Shown here piece after piece: positions 49,961-59,698 of a stretch of DNA of 64,000 nt (within the stretch, counting starts at the first letter, position 1; each line of letters begins with the position of its first letter). A model generated the notes under the pieces. That model ran no database searches, was not told the origin of the DNA, and saw only the letters and a program-made list of their open reading frames with translations. The stretch is from Comamonadaceae bacterium OTU4NAUVB1 (GTDB lineage: Bacteria > Pseudomonadota > Gammaproteobacteria > Burkholderiales > Burkholderiaceae_C): NCBI GenBank assembly GCA_024372625.1, contig CP099605.1, forward strand, positions 248,001-312,000. The letters run 5' to 3'. The translations under genes were made by a program, and so were the position numbers.

Positions 49961-52138
49961 TCAGGCCGCGGCCTTCACCTTCAGCCGCCAGGCGTGCAGC
50001 AGCGGCTCGGTGTAGCCGCTGGGCTGGTCGACGCCCTTGAACACCAGGTCCTGCGCCGCCTGGTAGGCCGCCGAGGTCTTGAAGTTGCCGGCCATCGGCC
50101 GGTAGAGCGCATCGCCGGCGTTCTGGCCGTCGACCACCGCGGCCATGCGCTCGAAGGTCTCGTTCACCTGGGCCGAGGTCACCACGCCGTGCACCAGCCA
50201 GTTGGCGATGTGCTGGCTGGAGATGCGCAGCGTCGCGCGGTCCTCCATCAGGCCGACGTCGTGGATGTCGGGCACCTTCGAGCAGCCCACGCCCTGGTCG
50301 ATCCAGCGCACCACGTAGCCCAGGATGCCCTGGACGTTGTTGTCGAGTTCCTGCTGCTTCTCGGCATCGCTCCAGTCCGCCTTCGGCGCCACCGGCACCT
50401 GCAGCAGGTCGTCCAGGATGCGGTCGCGCTTGGCGTCGGCGTCGATCTTCTCCAGTTCCTTCTGCACGTCGGCCACGCTGACCTGGTGGTAGTGCAGGGC
50501 GTGCAGTACCGCGGCGGTGGGGGAGGGCACCCAGGCGGTGTTGGCGCCGGCCTTGGGGTGGGCGATCTTCTGCTTGAGCATGTCGGCCATAAGGTCGGGC
50601 ATGGCCCACATGCCCTTGCCGATCTGCGCCTTGCCACGCAGGCCGCAGGACAGGCCGGTCAGCACGTTGTTGCGCTCGTAGGCGGCGATCCAGGGCGTGG
50701 TCTTCATGTCGCCCTTGCGCAGCATCGGCCCCGCGCGCATGGCGGTGTGCATCTCGTCGCCGGTGCGGTCGAGGAAGCCGGTGTTGATGAAGGCCACGCG
50801 CGCCGCGGCCTCGGCGATGCACGCCTTGAGGTTGACGCTGGTGCGCCGCTCCTCGTCCATGATGCCGAGCTTGACGGTGTTGGCCTCCAGGCCCAGCAGC
50901 TGCTCGACGCGGCCGAAGAGTTCGCTCGCGAACGCGACCTCGGCCGGGCCGTGCATCTTGGGCTTGACGATGTAGACGCTGCCGGTGCGCGAGTTGCCCT
51001 TGCGCTTCAGGTCGATGGTGGCGATGGTGGTCGTCACCACGGCGTCGAGGATGCCCTCGGGAATCTCCTTGCCGGCGGTGCCGTACAGGATCGCCGGGTT
51101 GGTCATCAGGTGGCCGACGTTGCGCAGGAACATCAGCGAGCGGCCGTGCAGCTTCAGGGGGCGGCCGTCGGCGCCGGTGTACTCGCGGTCGGGGTTGAGG
51201 CCGCGCGTGAAGGTCCTGCCGCCCTTGTCGACCTGCTCGGTCAGGGTGCCCTCGATGATGCCCAGCCAGTTCGCGTACGCCAGCACCTTGTCGGCCGCGT
51301 CCACCACCGCCACCGAATCCTCCAGGTCGAGGATGGTCGAGAGCGCGGCTTCGAGCACCAGGTCGGACACGCCGGCCGGATCGGTCTTGCCGATGGCGGT
51401 CGCGCGGTCGATGCGCAGGTCCAGGTGGATGCCGTTGTGCTTCAGCAGCACCGACGACGGCGCCGCGGCATCACCCTGATGGCCGACGAACGCGGCCGGG
51501 TCCTTGAGGCCGGTGGCGCTGCTGTGCAGCGTGACGACCAGCGCGCCGTCCTTCACGGCATAGCCGGTGGCGTCCTTGTGCGAGCCGTTGACCAGCGGCG
51601 CGGCCTGGTCGAGCACGTCGCGCGCGAAGGCGATGACCTTGGCGCCGCGCGCCGGGTTGTAGCCCTGGCCCTTCTCGGCGCCGTCGGTCTCGGGGATGGC
51701 GTCGGTGCCGTAGAGCGCGTCGTAGAGCGAGCCCCAGCGCGCGTTGGCGGCGTTGAGCGCGTAACGCGCGTTCAGGATCGGCACCACCAGCTGCGGGCCG
51801 GCCTGCTGCGCGAGCTCGGCGTCCACGTTGGCGGTGGTGGCCTGCACGCCGGCCGGCTGCGGCAGCAGGTAGCCGATCTTCTCCAGGTGGGCACGGTAGG
51901 CCGGCATGTCGGCGATGGGGCCGGGGTTGAGCTTGTGCCAGGTGTCGAGCTCGACCTGCAGCCGGTCGCGCTCGGCCAGCAGCGACGCGTTCTTCGGCGC
52001 CAGGTCCGCCACGATGGCGTCGAAGCCCTTCCAGAAGGCGGCGCTGTCGATCCCGGTGGCCGGCAGCACGCGGTCCTCGATGAAGCGATGGAGTTCGTTG
52101 GCGACCTGGAGGCCGTGGACGGTGGTGCGATCGGACAT
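49961..52138 (-). CDS. glcB: Malate synthase G
   Basis: Joins glyoxylate and acetyl-CoA to malate. 725 residues, normal for form [21 protein letters not shown] in parts opens the protein. [83 protein letters not shown] with catalytic residues, and [23 protein letters not shown] are visible. The C-terminal [37 protein letters not shown] (in parts) holds the catalytic Asp region. Start ATG 52138. Divergent from a LysR gene, which is a candidate regulator by position. No isocitrate lyase or glycolate oxidase genes are adjacent. Confidence 0.97.
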   Translation of the reverse strand: MSDRTTVHGLQVANELHRFIEDRVLPATGIDSAAFWKGFDAIVADLAPKNASLLAERDRLQVELDTWHKLNPGPIADMPAYRAHLEKIGYLLPQPAGVQATTANVDAELAQQAGPQLVVPILNARYALNAANARWGSLYDALYGTDAIPETDGAEKGQGYNPARGAKVIAFARDVLDQAAPLVNGSHKDATGYAVKDGALVVTLHSSATGLKDPAAFVGHQGDAAAPSSVLLKHNGIHLDLRIDRATAIGKTDPAGVSDLVLEAALSTILDLEDSVAVVDAADKVLAYANWLGIIEGTLTEQVDKGGRTFTRGLNPDREYTGADGRPLKLHGRSLMFLRNVGHLMTNPAILYGTAGKEIPEGILDAVVTTTIATIDLKRKGNSRTGSVYIVKPKMHGPAEVAFASELFGRVEQLLGLEANTVKLGIMDEERRTSVNLKACIAEAAARVAFINTGFLDRTGDEMHTAMRAGPMLRKGDMKTTPWIAAYERNNVLTGLSCGLRGKAQIGKGMWAMPDLMADMLKQKIAHPKAGANTAWVPSPTAAVLHALHYHQVSVADVQKELEKIDADAKRDRILDDLLQVPVAPKADWSDAEKQQELDNNVQGILGYVVRWIDQGVGCSKVPDIHDVGLMEDRATLRISSQHIANWLVHGVVTSAQVNETFERMAAVVDGQNAGDALYRPMAGNFKTSAAYQAAQDLVFKGVDQPSGYTEPLLHAWRLKVKAAA

Positions 52139-52356
52139 GGGGAACCTCGTTGAATGAAGAAGGGGTGCGGACGAACCGTGGCGCGCCGGCCGGGGGGCTC
52201 CGAGCGTAAGCGCTTCGCCGCCGGGCGGATGTCGTACTTTAGGAGATCGGCGCGCGGGGATTGCGCATCGCCGGCGCGTTGGATTCGTGACATGGATGAG
52301 GGTAATGGAGGGTGGGGGTGCCATCGGAGCCTCGCCCGCCACGGATAATCCGGCCC
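52139..52356. promoter_or_regulatory. Divergent glcB/lysR intergenic region
   Basis: TAAAGT on the minus strand (52236-52241) could be the glcB -10, about 90 nt before its start. AAGCGCTT (52208-52215) is an 8-bp palindrome in the glcB leader. GATAATCC (52344-52351) ends 7 nt before the lysR ATG. Confidence 0.35.
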
Positions 52357-53361
52357 ATGGACCGCCTCACCCAGCTCGAATCCTTCGTCTCGGTCGCCAC
52401 GCGCGGCAGCCTCGCCGCGGCGGCCCGCGCCGAGGGCGTGGCGAGCGCAGTCGTCGGCCGGCGCATCGACGCCCTGGAGGCGCGGCTGGGCGTCAAGCTG
52501 CTCGTGCGCACCACGCGGCGCCTGACGCTCACGCACGAGGGCAGCGCCTTCCTGGAGGACTGCCAGCGCCTGCTGGTGGGATTCGCCGACGCGGAGGCCG
52601 GCGTGAGCGCGGGCGGCGTGAAGGCGCGCGGCCATCTGCGCGTGACGGCGCCGGCGGGTTTCGGGCGCCGCCACGTCGCGCCGCTGGTGCCGCGCTTCCA
52701 CGCGATGCATCCGGAGGTCACGCTGTCGCTGAACCTGAGCGACCGGGTGGTCGACGTGGCGGGCGAGGGCTTCGACTGCGCGGTGCGCGTGGGCGACCTG
52801 CCCGATTCGTCGCTGGTCGGCCTGCGGCTGGCCGACAACCGGCGCCGCTGCGTCGCCACGCCCGCCTTCCTGCAGCGCCACGGCACGCCGCGCCATCCGG
52901 CCGACCTGGCGCGCTTCGCCTGCCTCACGCTGTCGAGCGACGCTTCGCAGACGCGCGGCTGGGCCTTCCGCGTGCCCGTCGGCGCGGGGGACGAAGGGGA
53001 GGGCGCGACCACGACCATGCACCTGAAGCCGCACGGCCCGCTCGACTGCAGCGACGGTCAGGTGCTGCACGACTGGTGCCTGGCCGGCCACGGCATCGCC
53101 TGGCGCAGCACCTGGGAGATCGATGCCGAGATCGAGGCCGGCGCGCTGGTGCCGGTGCTCGACGAATTCGCCGCGCCACCCAACGGCATCTATGCCGTGT
53201 TCCCGGGCGCGAAGCACCTGCCGCTGCGCGTGCGGCTGTGGCTGGACTTCCTGAGGGCCGAATACGGTCGTGCCGATTTCTGGGCCGCCGGGGGACCGTC
53301 GGCCCGCACAATGGCGCGCGCCGTCCCGAGCGCCCAAATCCCCACGGAGTCCCCCCGATGA
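52357..53361 (+). CDS. LysR-family transcriptional regulator
   Basis: 334 residues: N-terminal winged helix ([59 protein letters not shown] in parts, 1-60) and a periplasmic-binding-like effector domain starting at [24 protein letters not shown], as in the CrgA/DsdC-like group with [17 protein letters not shown]. The effector is unknown. The first residues before MDRLTQ are not family-like, so ATG 52357 is chosen. A GATAATCC element 7 nt upstream suggests a leaderless transcript. It is divergent from glcB and overlaps the DUF2214 gene by 4 bp. Confidence 0.93.
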   Translation: MDRLTQLESFVSVATRGSLAAAARAEGVASAVVGRRIDALEARLGVKLLVRTTRRLTLTHEGSAFLEDCQRLLVGFADAEAGVSAGGVKARGHLRVTAPAGFGRRHVAPLVPRFHAMHPEVTLSLNLSDRVVDVAGEGFDCAVRVGDLPDSSLVGLRLADNRRRCVATPAFLQRHGTPRHPADLARFACLTLSSDASQTRGWAFRVPVGAGDEGEGATTTMHLKPHGPLDCSDGQVLHDWCLAGHGIAWRSTWEIDAEIEAGALVPVLDEFAAPPNGIYAVFPGAKHLPLRVRLWLDFLRAEYGRADFWAAGGPSARTMARAVPSAQIPTESPR

Positions 53362-53810
53362 CCCTCGAAGCCATCCTCGCCTACCTGCACCTGCTGGCCA
53401 TCCTGACGATGGTCGTCTTCGTCGCCAGCGAGGCCGCGCTGTGCCGCGTGCAGTGGCTCAACGCCGCCGTGGTCGAGCGCCTGGCGCGGGTCGATCGCAT
53501 CTACGGCTTCGCCGCGCTGGCAGTGCTCGCGACCGGGCTGGCGCGCACGCTGCTGGGCGTCAAGGGGACGGCGTGGTACTGGAGCAATCCGCTGCTGCAC
53601 ATGAAGCTCACGCTGTTCGTCGTGGTCGGCCTGATCTCGATCTTCCCGACGCTCGCCTTCCTGCGCTGGCGCAAGGCCCTGCGCGCCGACGGCAGCCTGC
53701 CGGACGAGGCGCAGATCGCAAAGACGCGGCGCCTGGTCATGGTGCAGGCGCACATCCTCGCGGTGATCCCGCTGCTGGCCGTGTTCCTGGCGCGCGGCTA
53801 CGGCAAGTGA
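53358..53810 (+). CDS. DUF2214 family membrane protein
   Basis: 150 residues with four hydrophobic segments (near 5-25, 45-65, 78-98 and 130-148). LEAILAYLHLLAILTMVVFVASE, VDRIYGFAALAVLATGLAR, KGTAWYWSNPLLHMKLTLFVVVGL (in parts) and RLVMVQAHILAVIPLLAVFLARGYG are the conserved parts of this uncharacterised family. The His residues in the first and third segments recall heme- or quinone-associated membrane proteins, but that is speculation. ATG 53358 lies in ATGA with the lysR stop, so it is translated with the regulator. Confidence 0.87.
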   Translation: MTLEAILAYLHLLAILTMVVFVASEAALCRVQWLNAAVVERLARVDRIYGFAALAVLATGLARTLLGVKGTAWYWSNPLLHMKLTLFVVVGLISIFPTLAFLRWRKALRADGSLPDEAQIAKTRRLVMVQAHILAVIPLLAVFLARGYGK

Positions 53811-53892
53811 GGCGCGGCCGGGGAACGCGGACCGGGCGCAGGCGCGGCGCCCGCACCTCCCGGCGCGCCGCGCGACGCGGGTCGCTCCGGCG

Positions 53893-54276
53893 TCAGGCCG
53901 CGGGCGTGCTCAGGCAGGCCTTCATGTAGGTCTTGCGGTCGTCGCCCTTGAGCTTCTTGTCGGTGGCGCCGGTGTTGCAGGTCTTCATCTTTTCCTGCGG
54001 CGTGGCCTTGGCGGCGACGGGCGTGCCGGCGGCCGACAGGCACTGCTTCATGAACGCCTTGCGCTCGTCGCCCTTCTTTCCGGCGGCATCCTTGTTGCAG
54101 GCCGTCATCTTGTTCTGCTGGGCGGTCGGCGCGCGCTCCGAGGCGTTCTGGGCCGGGGACGGCGCCGAGGACTGCGGCGCGGCCGAGGGCGTCGTCATCG
54201 GCGCCGCCGGCTGGGCATGGGCCGCGCCGAACGACAGACAGGCGCCCAGGGCGATCGAGGAGAAAAACGTCTTCAT
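53893..54276 (-). CDS. PsiF repeat protein
   Basis: Small exported protein of 127 residues. The signal peptide MKTFFSSIALGACLSFGAAHA is followed by a Pro/Ala/Ser-rich linker (22-52), then two PsiF repeats: MTACNKDAAGKKGDERKAFM...CL and MKTCNTGATDKKLKGDDRKTYM...CL. Each carries a Cys pair likely to form a disulfide. E. coli psiF is phosphate-starvation induced and of unknown function; regulation here is not evident. ATG 54276 with AGGACTCC context; an AAGGAGTAG-like Shine-Dalgarno is not obvious. Divergent from argS across 145 bp. Confidence 0.87.
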   Translation of the reverse strand: MKTFFSSIALGACLSFGAAHAQPAAPMTTPSAAPQSSAPSPAQNASERAPTAQQNKMTACNKDAAGKKGDERKAFMKQCLSAAGTPVAAKATPQEKMKTCNTGATDKKLKGDDRKTYMKACLSTPAA

Positions 54277-54409
54277 GGTGCGGAGTCCTTGGAGGAGTAG
54301 GAGTAACGGCGTACAGGTCGATCCACCGTGGTTCAGTGTGACCGCTTTAGTTAACGCCTCCATGGTCGGCGCGGATGACGCTGCGCGCGGGGGCCGGGAA
54401 GCACCCCGG

Positions 54410-54415
54410 TAAAAT
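54410..54415 (+). promoter_or_regulatory. Candidate -10 box of argS
   Basis: TAAAAT followed by CG, ending 6 nt before ATG 54422; predicts a leaderless transcript. No -35 match in the GC-rich DNA upstream. Confidence 0.4.
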
Positions 54416-54421
54416 CGGTCG

Positions 54422-56107
54422 ATGCTATTGGTCAAACAGGAGTTGCTCGCCGCCCTCGCGAGCACGCTCGAATCCTTCTCCCCCGGCGCTGGCGCACGGG
54501 CCGTCTTCGAATCCCCGAAGGTCGCCGCGCATGGCGATTTCGCCACCACGGCGGCCATGCAGCTGGCCAAGCCGCTCGGGCGCAAGCCGCGCGAACTGGC
54601 CGAGGAGATCTCCGCCGCGCTGCGTGCCACGCCGGTCTTCGCGCGCTGGGTCGAGGCGGTCGACATCGCCGGCCCCGGGTTCCTCAACATCCGCCTGAAG
54701 ACCGCCGCCAGGCAGGAAGTGGTGCGCGAGGTGCTGGCCGCCGGCGCGGACTTCGGTCGCCGCCCGCCCACCGGCGAGCGCGTGCTGGTCGAGTTCGTCT
54801 CGGCCAACCCGACCGGTCCCCTGCACGTCGGCCACGGCCGCCAGGCCGCGCTCGGCGACGCGATCTGCAACCTGATGGCGACCCAGGGCGCCGACGTCTG
54901 GCGCGAGTTCTACTACAACGACGCCGGCGTGCAGATCCAGACGCTGGCCGCGAGCACCCGGCTGCGCCTGCAGGGCTTCAAGCCCGGCGATCCGGAATGG
55001 CCGAGCGGCGAGAAGGCCCCGGCCTACAACGGCGACTACATCGCCGACATCGCCGCCGACTTCCGGGCCGGCAAGACCGTCAAGGCCGACGACCGCGAGG
55101 TCACGGCGACCGGCGACATCGACGACCTCGAGGCGATCCGCCAGTTCGCCGTGGCCTACCTGCGCCACGAGCAGGACCTCGACCTGCGCGCCTTCCAGGT
55201 CAGGTTCGACCACTACTACCTGGAGTCGAGCCTCTACACCAGCGGCCGCGTGGCGGCCACCGTGGCGAAGCTCGTGGCGGCCGGCAAGACCTACGAGCAG
55301 GACGGCGCGCTGTGGCTGCGCTCGACCGACTACGGCGACGACAAGGACCGCGTCATGCGCAAGTCCGACGGGGGCTACACCTATTTCGTGCCCGACGTGG
55401 CCTACCACATCGCCAAGTGGGAACGCGGCTTCCGCCGCGTCGTCAACATCCAGGGCACCGACCACCACGGCACCATCGCGCGCGTGCGCGCCGGCCTCCA
55501 GGCCGCCGGCGTCGGCATCCCCGAGGGCTATCCGGACTACGTGCTGCACACGATGGTGCGCGTGGTCAAGGGCGGCGAGGAAGTCAAGATCAGCAAGCGC
55601 GCGGGCAGCTACGTCACGCTGCGCGACCTGATCGAGTGGACCAGCACCGACGCCGTGCGCTTCTTCCTGCTCTCGCGCAAGCCCGACACCGAATACACCT
55701 TCGACGTCGACCTCGCCGTCGCGAAGAACAACGACAACCCGGTCTACTACGTCCAGTACGCGCACGCGCGCATCTGCTCGGTGCTGGCGGCCTGGGGCGG
55801 TGAGGAGACCGGTCTCGCCGAAGCCGACCTGTCGGCGCTCGACAGCGCGCCGGCCCAGGCGCTCATGCTGATGCTGGCCAAGTACCCGGAGATGCTCACC
55901 GCCGCCGCGCGCGACTTCGCGCCGCACGACGTCACGTTCTACCTGCGCGAACTCGCCGCCAGCTACCACAGCTACTACGACGCCGAACGCATCCTGGTCG
56001 AGGACGAGGCGCTCAGGCGTGCCCGGCTGGCGCTGGTCGCCGCCACGGCACGCGTATTGCACAATGGCCTCGCCGTCCTCGGCGTGAGCGCGCCGCGCAA
56101 GATGTGA
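54422..56107 (+). CDS. argS: Arginyl-tRNA synthetase
   Basis: Charges tRNA-Arg. 561 residues: the N-terminal Add1 domain (1-110) has [28 protein letters not shown] (in parts), the class I signature [22 protein letters not shown] near 123, [35 protein letters not shown], and the KMSKS-equivalent [15 protein letters not shown] near 390. The C-terminal anticodon domain has [13 protein letters not shown]. Most ArgRS lack a canonical KMSKS, as here. It starts at ATG 54422 without a ribosome site, 6 nt after TAAAATC. Followed by the SPOR protein and dsbA. Confidence 0.97.
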   Translation: MLLVKQELLAALASTLESFSPGAGARAVFESPKVAAHGDFATTAAMQLAKPLGRKPRELAEEISAALRATPVFARWVEAVDIAGPGFLNIRLKTAARQEVVREVLAAGADFGRRPPTGERVLVEFVSANPTGPLHVGHGRQAALGDAICNLMATQGADVWREFYYNDAGVQIQTLAASTRLRLQGFKPGDPEWPSGEKAPAYNGDYIADIAADFRAGKTVKADDREVTATGDIDDLEAIRQFAVAYLRHEQDLDLRAFQVRFDHYYLESSLYTSGRVAATVAKLVAAGKTYEQDGALWLRSTDYGDDKDRVMRKSDGGYTYFVPDVAYHIAKWERGFRRVVNIQGTDHHGTIARVRAGLQAAGVGIPEGYPDYVLHTMVRVVKGGEEVKISKRAGSYVTLRDLIEWTSTDAVRFFLLSRKPDTEYTFDVDLAVAKNNDNPVYYVQYAHARICSVLAAWGGEETGLAEADLSALDSAPAQALMLMLAKYPEMLTAAARDFAPHDVTFYLRELAASYHSYYDAERILVEDEALRRARLALVAATARVLHNGLAVLGVSAPRKM

Positions 56108-56141
56108 TCGTCCCGATCCCCGGTTTTCTCCTTCCCCGACC

Positions 56142-56870
56142 ATGAAACACAGACAACGCGGCAACATGGCCATCGGCCTGATCATCGGCATCGTCGTCGG
56201 CCTGGGCGTGGCGCTCGGCATCGCGCTCTACGTGACCAAGGTGCCGGTTCCGTTCATGAACAAGACCCAGCGCGGCGGGGCCGACCAGGACGAGGCCGAG
56301 GCACGCAAGAACCGCGACTGGAACCCGAACGCGCCGCTCTCGGGCAAGGCGGCGCGCACGACGCCGACGCAGCCCGCCTCGGTCGGCCCGCTCAATCCTT
56401 CGACCGCCGACGGAGCGGGCTCGGGCCCGACGCCCGTGACCGTGGCGCCCGACGCGCGCGGCAGTGGCACGTCGCCCGCCAACACGTCGCGCGCCACGCG
56501 CGCGCCGGTGCCGGCCGAAGTGAAGCCGCCTTCGGCATCGAGCGCCAACGTGCCGGCGGCGTCGGGCGATCCGCTGGGCGACCTGGCACGCGCGCGCGCC
56601 GGTGCCGCCACCGGCGCGGCGGGCGAGGCCGATCCGTTCATGTACTTCGTCCAGGCCGGCGCCTTCCGCAGCAACGACGACGCCGACGCCCAGCGCGCCA
56701 AGCTCTCGCTGATGGGCGTCGAGGCCCGCGTCACCGAGCGCGAGCAGGCCGGGCGCACCGTCTACCGCGTGCGCGCCGGTCCGTTCAACAAGAAGGACGA
56801 CGCCGACCGCCTCAAGGAGCGGCTCGACAACGGCGGACTCGAATCGAACCTGGTGCGCGTCCAGCGCTGA
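56142..56870 (+). CDS. SPOR domain protein, FtsN-like
   Basis: Inner-membrane-anchored division protein candidate of 242 residues. A short basic N-terminus leads into one transmembrane helix (MAIGLIIGIVVGLGVALGIALYV in parts, about 9-31). A long low-complexity Pro/Ala/Ser/Thr periplasmic linker (about 35-160) follows, then a C-terminal SPOR domain starting at FMYFVQAGAFRSNDDADAQRAKLSL and ending in YRVRAGPFNKKDDADRLKERL. SPOR domains bind glycan strands stripped of stem peptides at the septum. FtsN orthologues often follow argS in Betaproteobacteria; topology and order fit, but the linker prevents firm orthology. 34 bp after argS. Confidence 0.88.
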   Translation: MKHRQRGNMAIGLIIGIVVGLGVALGIALYVTKVPVPFMNKTQRGGADQDEAEARKNRDWNPNAPLSGKAARTTPTQPASVGPLNPSTADGAGSGPTPVTVAPDARGSGTSPANTSRATRAPVPAEVKPPSASSANVPAASGDPLGDLARARAGAATGAAGEADPFMYFVQAGAFRSNDDADAQRAKLSLMGVEARVTEREQAGRTVYRVRAGPFNKKDDADRLKERLDNGGLESNLVRVQR

Positions 56871-56995
56871 AGCCCTTCCTCTGTCTTTATCGAACGCCGG
56901 GCCGTCCCGGCCGTCCTTCCAGGAACCGGAGCGACGCGGCGCGGGAACTCCCCGCCGGACTTCGGGCTCCTCTCTGCCCTACAGGAGAACCTTTG

Positions 56996-57652
56996 ATGAT
57001 GAAACGCCGTGATTTCTCGCTGACCGCCGTCTCGCTCGGACTGCTGCCCCTGGCCGCCGCGACCGGCGCCCACGCCCAGGGCGGCGCTCCCAAGGCCGGC
57101 ACCGACTACCAGGTGCTGGGCAAGCGCGTGCCGACCGACGCCCCCGCCGGCAAGGTCGAGGTGGTCGAATTCTTCTCCTACAACTGTCCGCACTGCGCCG
57201 CCTTCGAGCCGCGCCTGGAGAGCTGGGTCAAGCAGCTGCCGGCCGACGTCGTCTTCCGGCGCATCCCGGTGCCGTTCGTCGGCACCGACACCGAGCCCAA
57301 GCAGCGGCTCTACTACACGCTCGAGGCGATGGGCAAGCTCGACGAACTCCACCTCAAGGTGTTCCAGGCCATCCACCAGCAGCGCCAGCCACTCTCGGGC
57401 GACGCCGGCATCACGGCGTGGATCGAGAAGCAGCCGGGCGTCGACGCGAAGAAGTTCAACGAACTGTTCAAGTCGTTCACGGTCGTGGGCAAGGCCAAGC
57501 GTGCCATGCAGCTGACCACCGACTACAAGGTCGAGGGCGTGCCGGCGCTGGGCGTGGCGGGGCGCTTCTATGTGGACGGCGGCACGGCCGGCTCGCTGGA
57601 GCGCGCGCTGCAGGTGACGGACGCGCTGATCGTCGAAGCCCGGAAGGGCTGA
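56996..57652 (+). CDS. dsbA: Thiol:disulfide interchange protein DsbA
   Basis: Periplasmic oxidase that introduces disulfides into exported proteins. 218 residues: signal peptide (MMKRRDFSLTAVSLGLLPLA...AHA), thioredoxin fold with the CPHC active site at 64-67 in EFFSYNCPHCAAFEP, an inserted helical domain, and the cis-Pro loop VEGVPALGVAGRFYVDG. AGGAGA lies 7 nt before ATG 56996; a TTG just upstream and a second ATG follow closely, so the N-terminus is uncertain by one residue either way. DsbB is not adjacent. A hairpin at 57852-57867 may end the argS-SPOR-dsbA transcript. Confidence 0.95.
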   Translation: MMKRRDFSLTAVSLGLLPLAAATGAHAQGGAPKAGTDYQVLGKRVPTDAPAGKVEVVEFFSYNCPHCAAFEPRLESWVKQLPADVVFRRIPVPFVGTDTEPKQRLYYTLEAMGKLDELHLKVFQAIHQQRQPLSGDAGITAWIEKQPGVDAKKFNELFKSFTVVGKAKRAMQLTTDYKVEGVPALGVAGRFYVDGGTAGSLERALQVTDALIVEARKG

Positions 57653-57851
57653 TCGCCGGGGCGGCCACCCCGCACTGCGCACCGCCTCGCCACCCCTGTC
57701 CGGAAGGCCGAGCGCCGGGCGGTGGGCGCGATGGAAGGAGACGGCGGACGTGGCGCGAGCAGCGGAGGTGGCAGCGCGGTCGCCCCGACGTCCGGGTGAC
57801 GACTTCGTGGGTCGCGCGCGTGAAAAGCGGCCCCGACCCGCATGCCATCCG

Positions 57852-57875
57852 GCCCGCCTCGGCGGGCTTCGTTCT
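57852..57875 (+). terminator. Terminator-like hairpin after dsbA
   Basis: 6-bp stem GCCCGC/GCGGGC with a CTCG tetraloop (57852-57867), followed by TTCGTTCT. About 200 bp after the dsbA stop. Confidence 0.55.
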
Positions 57876-57903
57876 GAGCGAGCCGATGCGCGGCATGGGC
57901 GCA

Positions 57904-57909
57904 TACAAT
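57904..57909 (+). promoter_or_regulatory. Candidate -10 box of lptA-lptB
   Basis: TACAAT followed by CT, about 73 nt before ATG 57983 and just after the hairpin above. -35 not evident. Confidence 0.4.
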
Positions 57910-57982
57910 CTTCGAGCAAGTTTCGTGCCTTTGCGCCCGTGCGGTGCCGAGTCTCAGCTTCTTCCGTGCCTTCCCTGCATCC

Positions 57983-58687
57983 ATGAACCTGCAATTAATG
58001 CTTTCCACTTCAAAACTGGCCCGTTCCGTCGCCGCGCTGGCCGTGTCGATGGGATTGGGGTTGCTGCTCGCGGGCCTGTCCGTGCCGGCATCGGCCGAGA
58101 AGGCCGATCGCACCAAGCCGATGAACATCGAGGCCGACGCCCTGCGCTATGACGACCTCAAGCAGACGAGCGTGTTCACCGGCAACGTGCTGGTGACCAA
58201 GGGCACCATCATCATCCGCGGCGCGCGCATCGACGTGCGCCAGGATCCGGAGGGCTACCAGTACGGCATCGTGACCGCCGCGCCGGGCAAACTGGCCTAC
58301 TACAAACAGAAGCGCGACAGCGGCGCCGACGAATGGACCGAGGGCGAGTCCGAGGTGATCGAGTACGACAGCCGCGCCGACAATGTGAAGTTCATCCGCC
58401 GCGCCGTGATGCGTCGCCTGATCGGCAGCAAGGTCAACGACGAGACGACCGGCGCCATGATCATCTACGACCAGAGCAACGACACCTTCACCGTCAACGG
58501 TTCCTCGGTGCCGCCGGGCGCCAGCGTGGCGGCCGGCGCCCAGGGCGGCCGCGTGCGCGCCGTGCTGACGCCGCGCGCGGCGACCGAAGGCGCCGCCGGA
58601 ACGCCGGCGCCGCCCGCGGCCCCGGCGGGTCGCGGCCTGCGGCCCAGCGGCACGCTCGGCGGCGGCAACGGGGCGCCCGCGCAGTGA
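57983..58687 (+). CDS. lptA: Lipopolysaccharide transport periplasmic protein LptA
   Basis: Periplasmic bridge protein that carries LPS from LptC to LptD. 234 residues: hydrophobic signal peptide ending near VPASAEK, then the OstA domain with PMNIEADALRYDDLKQTSVFTGNVLVTKGTIIIRGARIDVRQD in parts, TEGESEVIEYDSRADNVKFIRRAVMRRL, and ETTGAMIIYDQSNDTFTVNG. A Gly/Ala/Pro-rich C-terminal tail of about 50 residues is longer than usual. ATG 57983 is chosen; ATG 57998 would also leave a signal. The stop overlaps the lptB GTG in GTGA. Upstream lptC and kdsC are absent, so LptC must be encoded elsewhere. Confidence 0.92.
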   Translation: MNLQLMLSTSKLARSVAALAVSMGLGLLLAGLSVPASAEKADRTKPMNIEADALRYDDLKQTSVFTGNVLVTKGTIIIRGARIDVRQDPEGYQYGIVTAAPGKLAYYKQKRDSGADEWTEGESEVIEYDSRADNVKFIRRAVMRRLIGSKVNDETTGAMIIYDQSNDTFTVNGSSVPPGASVAAGAQGGRVRAVLTPRAATEGAAGTPAPPAAPAGRGLRPSGTLGGGNGAPAQ

Positions 58688-59499
58688 ACGCCATCGACGC
58701 CAACCTCGTGGGCGCCAGGGCGGCCCGCTCCGACGCCGGTGCGCCGGTCAGCCGGCTGGTCGCCCGTGGCCTGCAGAAGACCTACGGCAGCCGCAAGGTG
58801 GTGAAGGACGTCTCGCTGCAGGTGCAGAAGGGCGAGGTCGTCGGGCTGCTCGGCCCCAACGGCGCGGGCAAGACGACGTCGTTCTACATGATCGTGGGGC
58901 TGGTGCGCGCCGATGCCGGCGACATCAGCATCGACGGCCAGCCCATCGCCCACATGCCCATCCACAAGCGGGCGCGCATGGGCCTGAGCTACCTGCCCCA
59001 GGAGGCTTCGATCTTCCGCAAGCTCACCGTGCGCGAGAACGTGCGCGCCGTGCTGGAGCTGCAGGAGGAGCCCGACGCGCGCGGCCGGATGGCCCCGCTG
59101 TCGAAGCAGCGCATCGACGAGCGCCTGGAGGAACTGCTGGGCGACCTGCGCGTGGAGCACCTGCGCAACTCGCCCGCCCTGGCGCTGTCGGGCGGCGAGC
59201 GCCGGCGCGTGGAGATCGCGCGCGCGCTGGCCACGCAGCCGCGCTTCATCCTGCTGGACGAGCCCTTCGCCGGCATCGACCCGATCGCGGTGATCGAGAT
59301 CCAGCGCATCGTGAGCTTCCTGAAGGAGCGCGGCATCGGCGTGCTGATCACCGACCACAACGTGCGCGAGACGCTGGGCATCTGCGATCACGCGTTCATC
59401 ATCAGCGACGGCCATGTGCTGGCGCAGGGCACGCCGTCGGAGATCGTGGACAACGCGGAGGTGCGCCGGGTCTACCTGGGCGAGCACTTCAAGATGTAG
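58684..59499 (+). CDS. lptB: LPS export ABC transporter ATP-binding protein LptB
   Basis: ATPase of the LptB2FGC complex that pulls lipopolysaccharide out of the inner membrane. 271 residues: Walker A GLLGPNGAGKTTSFYMI near 55, Q-loop SYLPQEASIFRKLTVREN, signature LALSGGERRRVEIARAL near 165, Walker B RFILLDEPFAGIDPIAV, and switch His in VLITDHNVRETLGICDHAFI. An N-terminal extension of about 22 residues precedes the core. It starts with GTG overlapping the lptA stop, so it is translationally coupled. rpoN follows after 199 bp. Confidence 0.96.
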   Translation: MNAIDANLVGARAARSDAGAPVSRLVARGLQKTYGSRKVVKDVSLQVQKGEVVGLLGPNGAGKTTSFYMIVGLVRADAGDISIDGQPIAHMPIHKRARMGLSYLPQEASIFRKLTVRENVRAVLELQEEPDARGRMAPLSKQRIDERLEELLGDLRVEHLRNSPALALSGGERRRVEIARALATQPRFILLDEPFAGIDPIAVIEIQRIVSFLKERGIGVLITDHNVRETLGICDHAFIISDGHVLAQGTPSEIVDNAEVRRVYLGEHFKM

Positions 59500-59698
59500 G
59501 GACGGTCGTGCGCCTCCGGGCACCGGCGCGCCGGCGGCGCCCGATCCGCGGCGCTTGCGGCGCGGAAGGCTTCGGCCGGTGCCTCGCCTTCCCTCGCTTC
59601 CCACCTTTCTCCCTTTCTCCAATTCCTCGGCTCCTTCCTCAACGCATCGGCATCGATTTGATTCTCTCGACTCTTCCGGCCGCCCCGACCCCACGCCC

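Larger units (their letters stand above)
57653..57982 (+). promoter_or_regulatory. Intergenic region between dsbA and lptA
   Basis: No gene is supported in these 330 bp; short open frames here have no recognisable similarity. It holds a terminator-like hairpin (57852-57875) and then a -10 candidate (57904-57909). The lptC gene often found before lptA is not present. Confidence 0.5.

Noticed and set aside
57653..57943. Remnant of lptC or another gene between dsbA and lptA
   Set aside because: Short open frames show no signal peptide followed by an LptC-like domain and no recognisable similarity.
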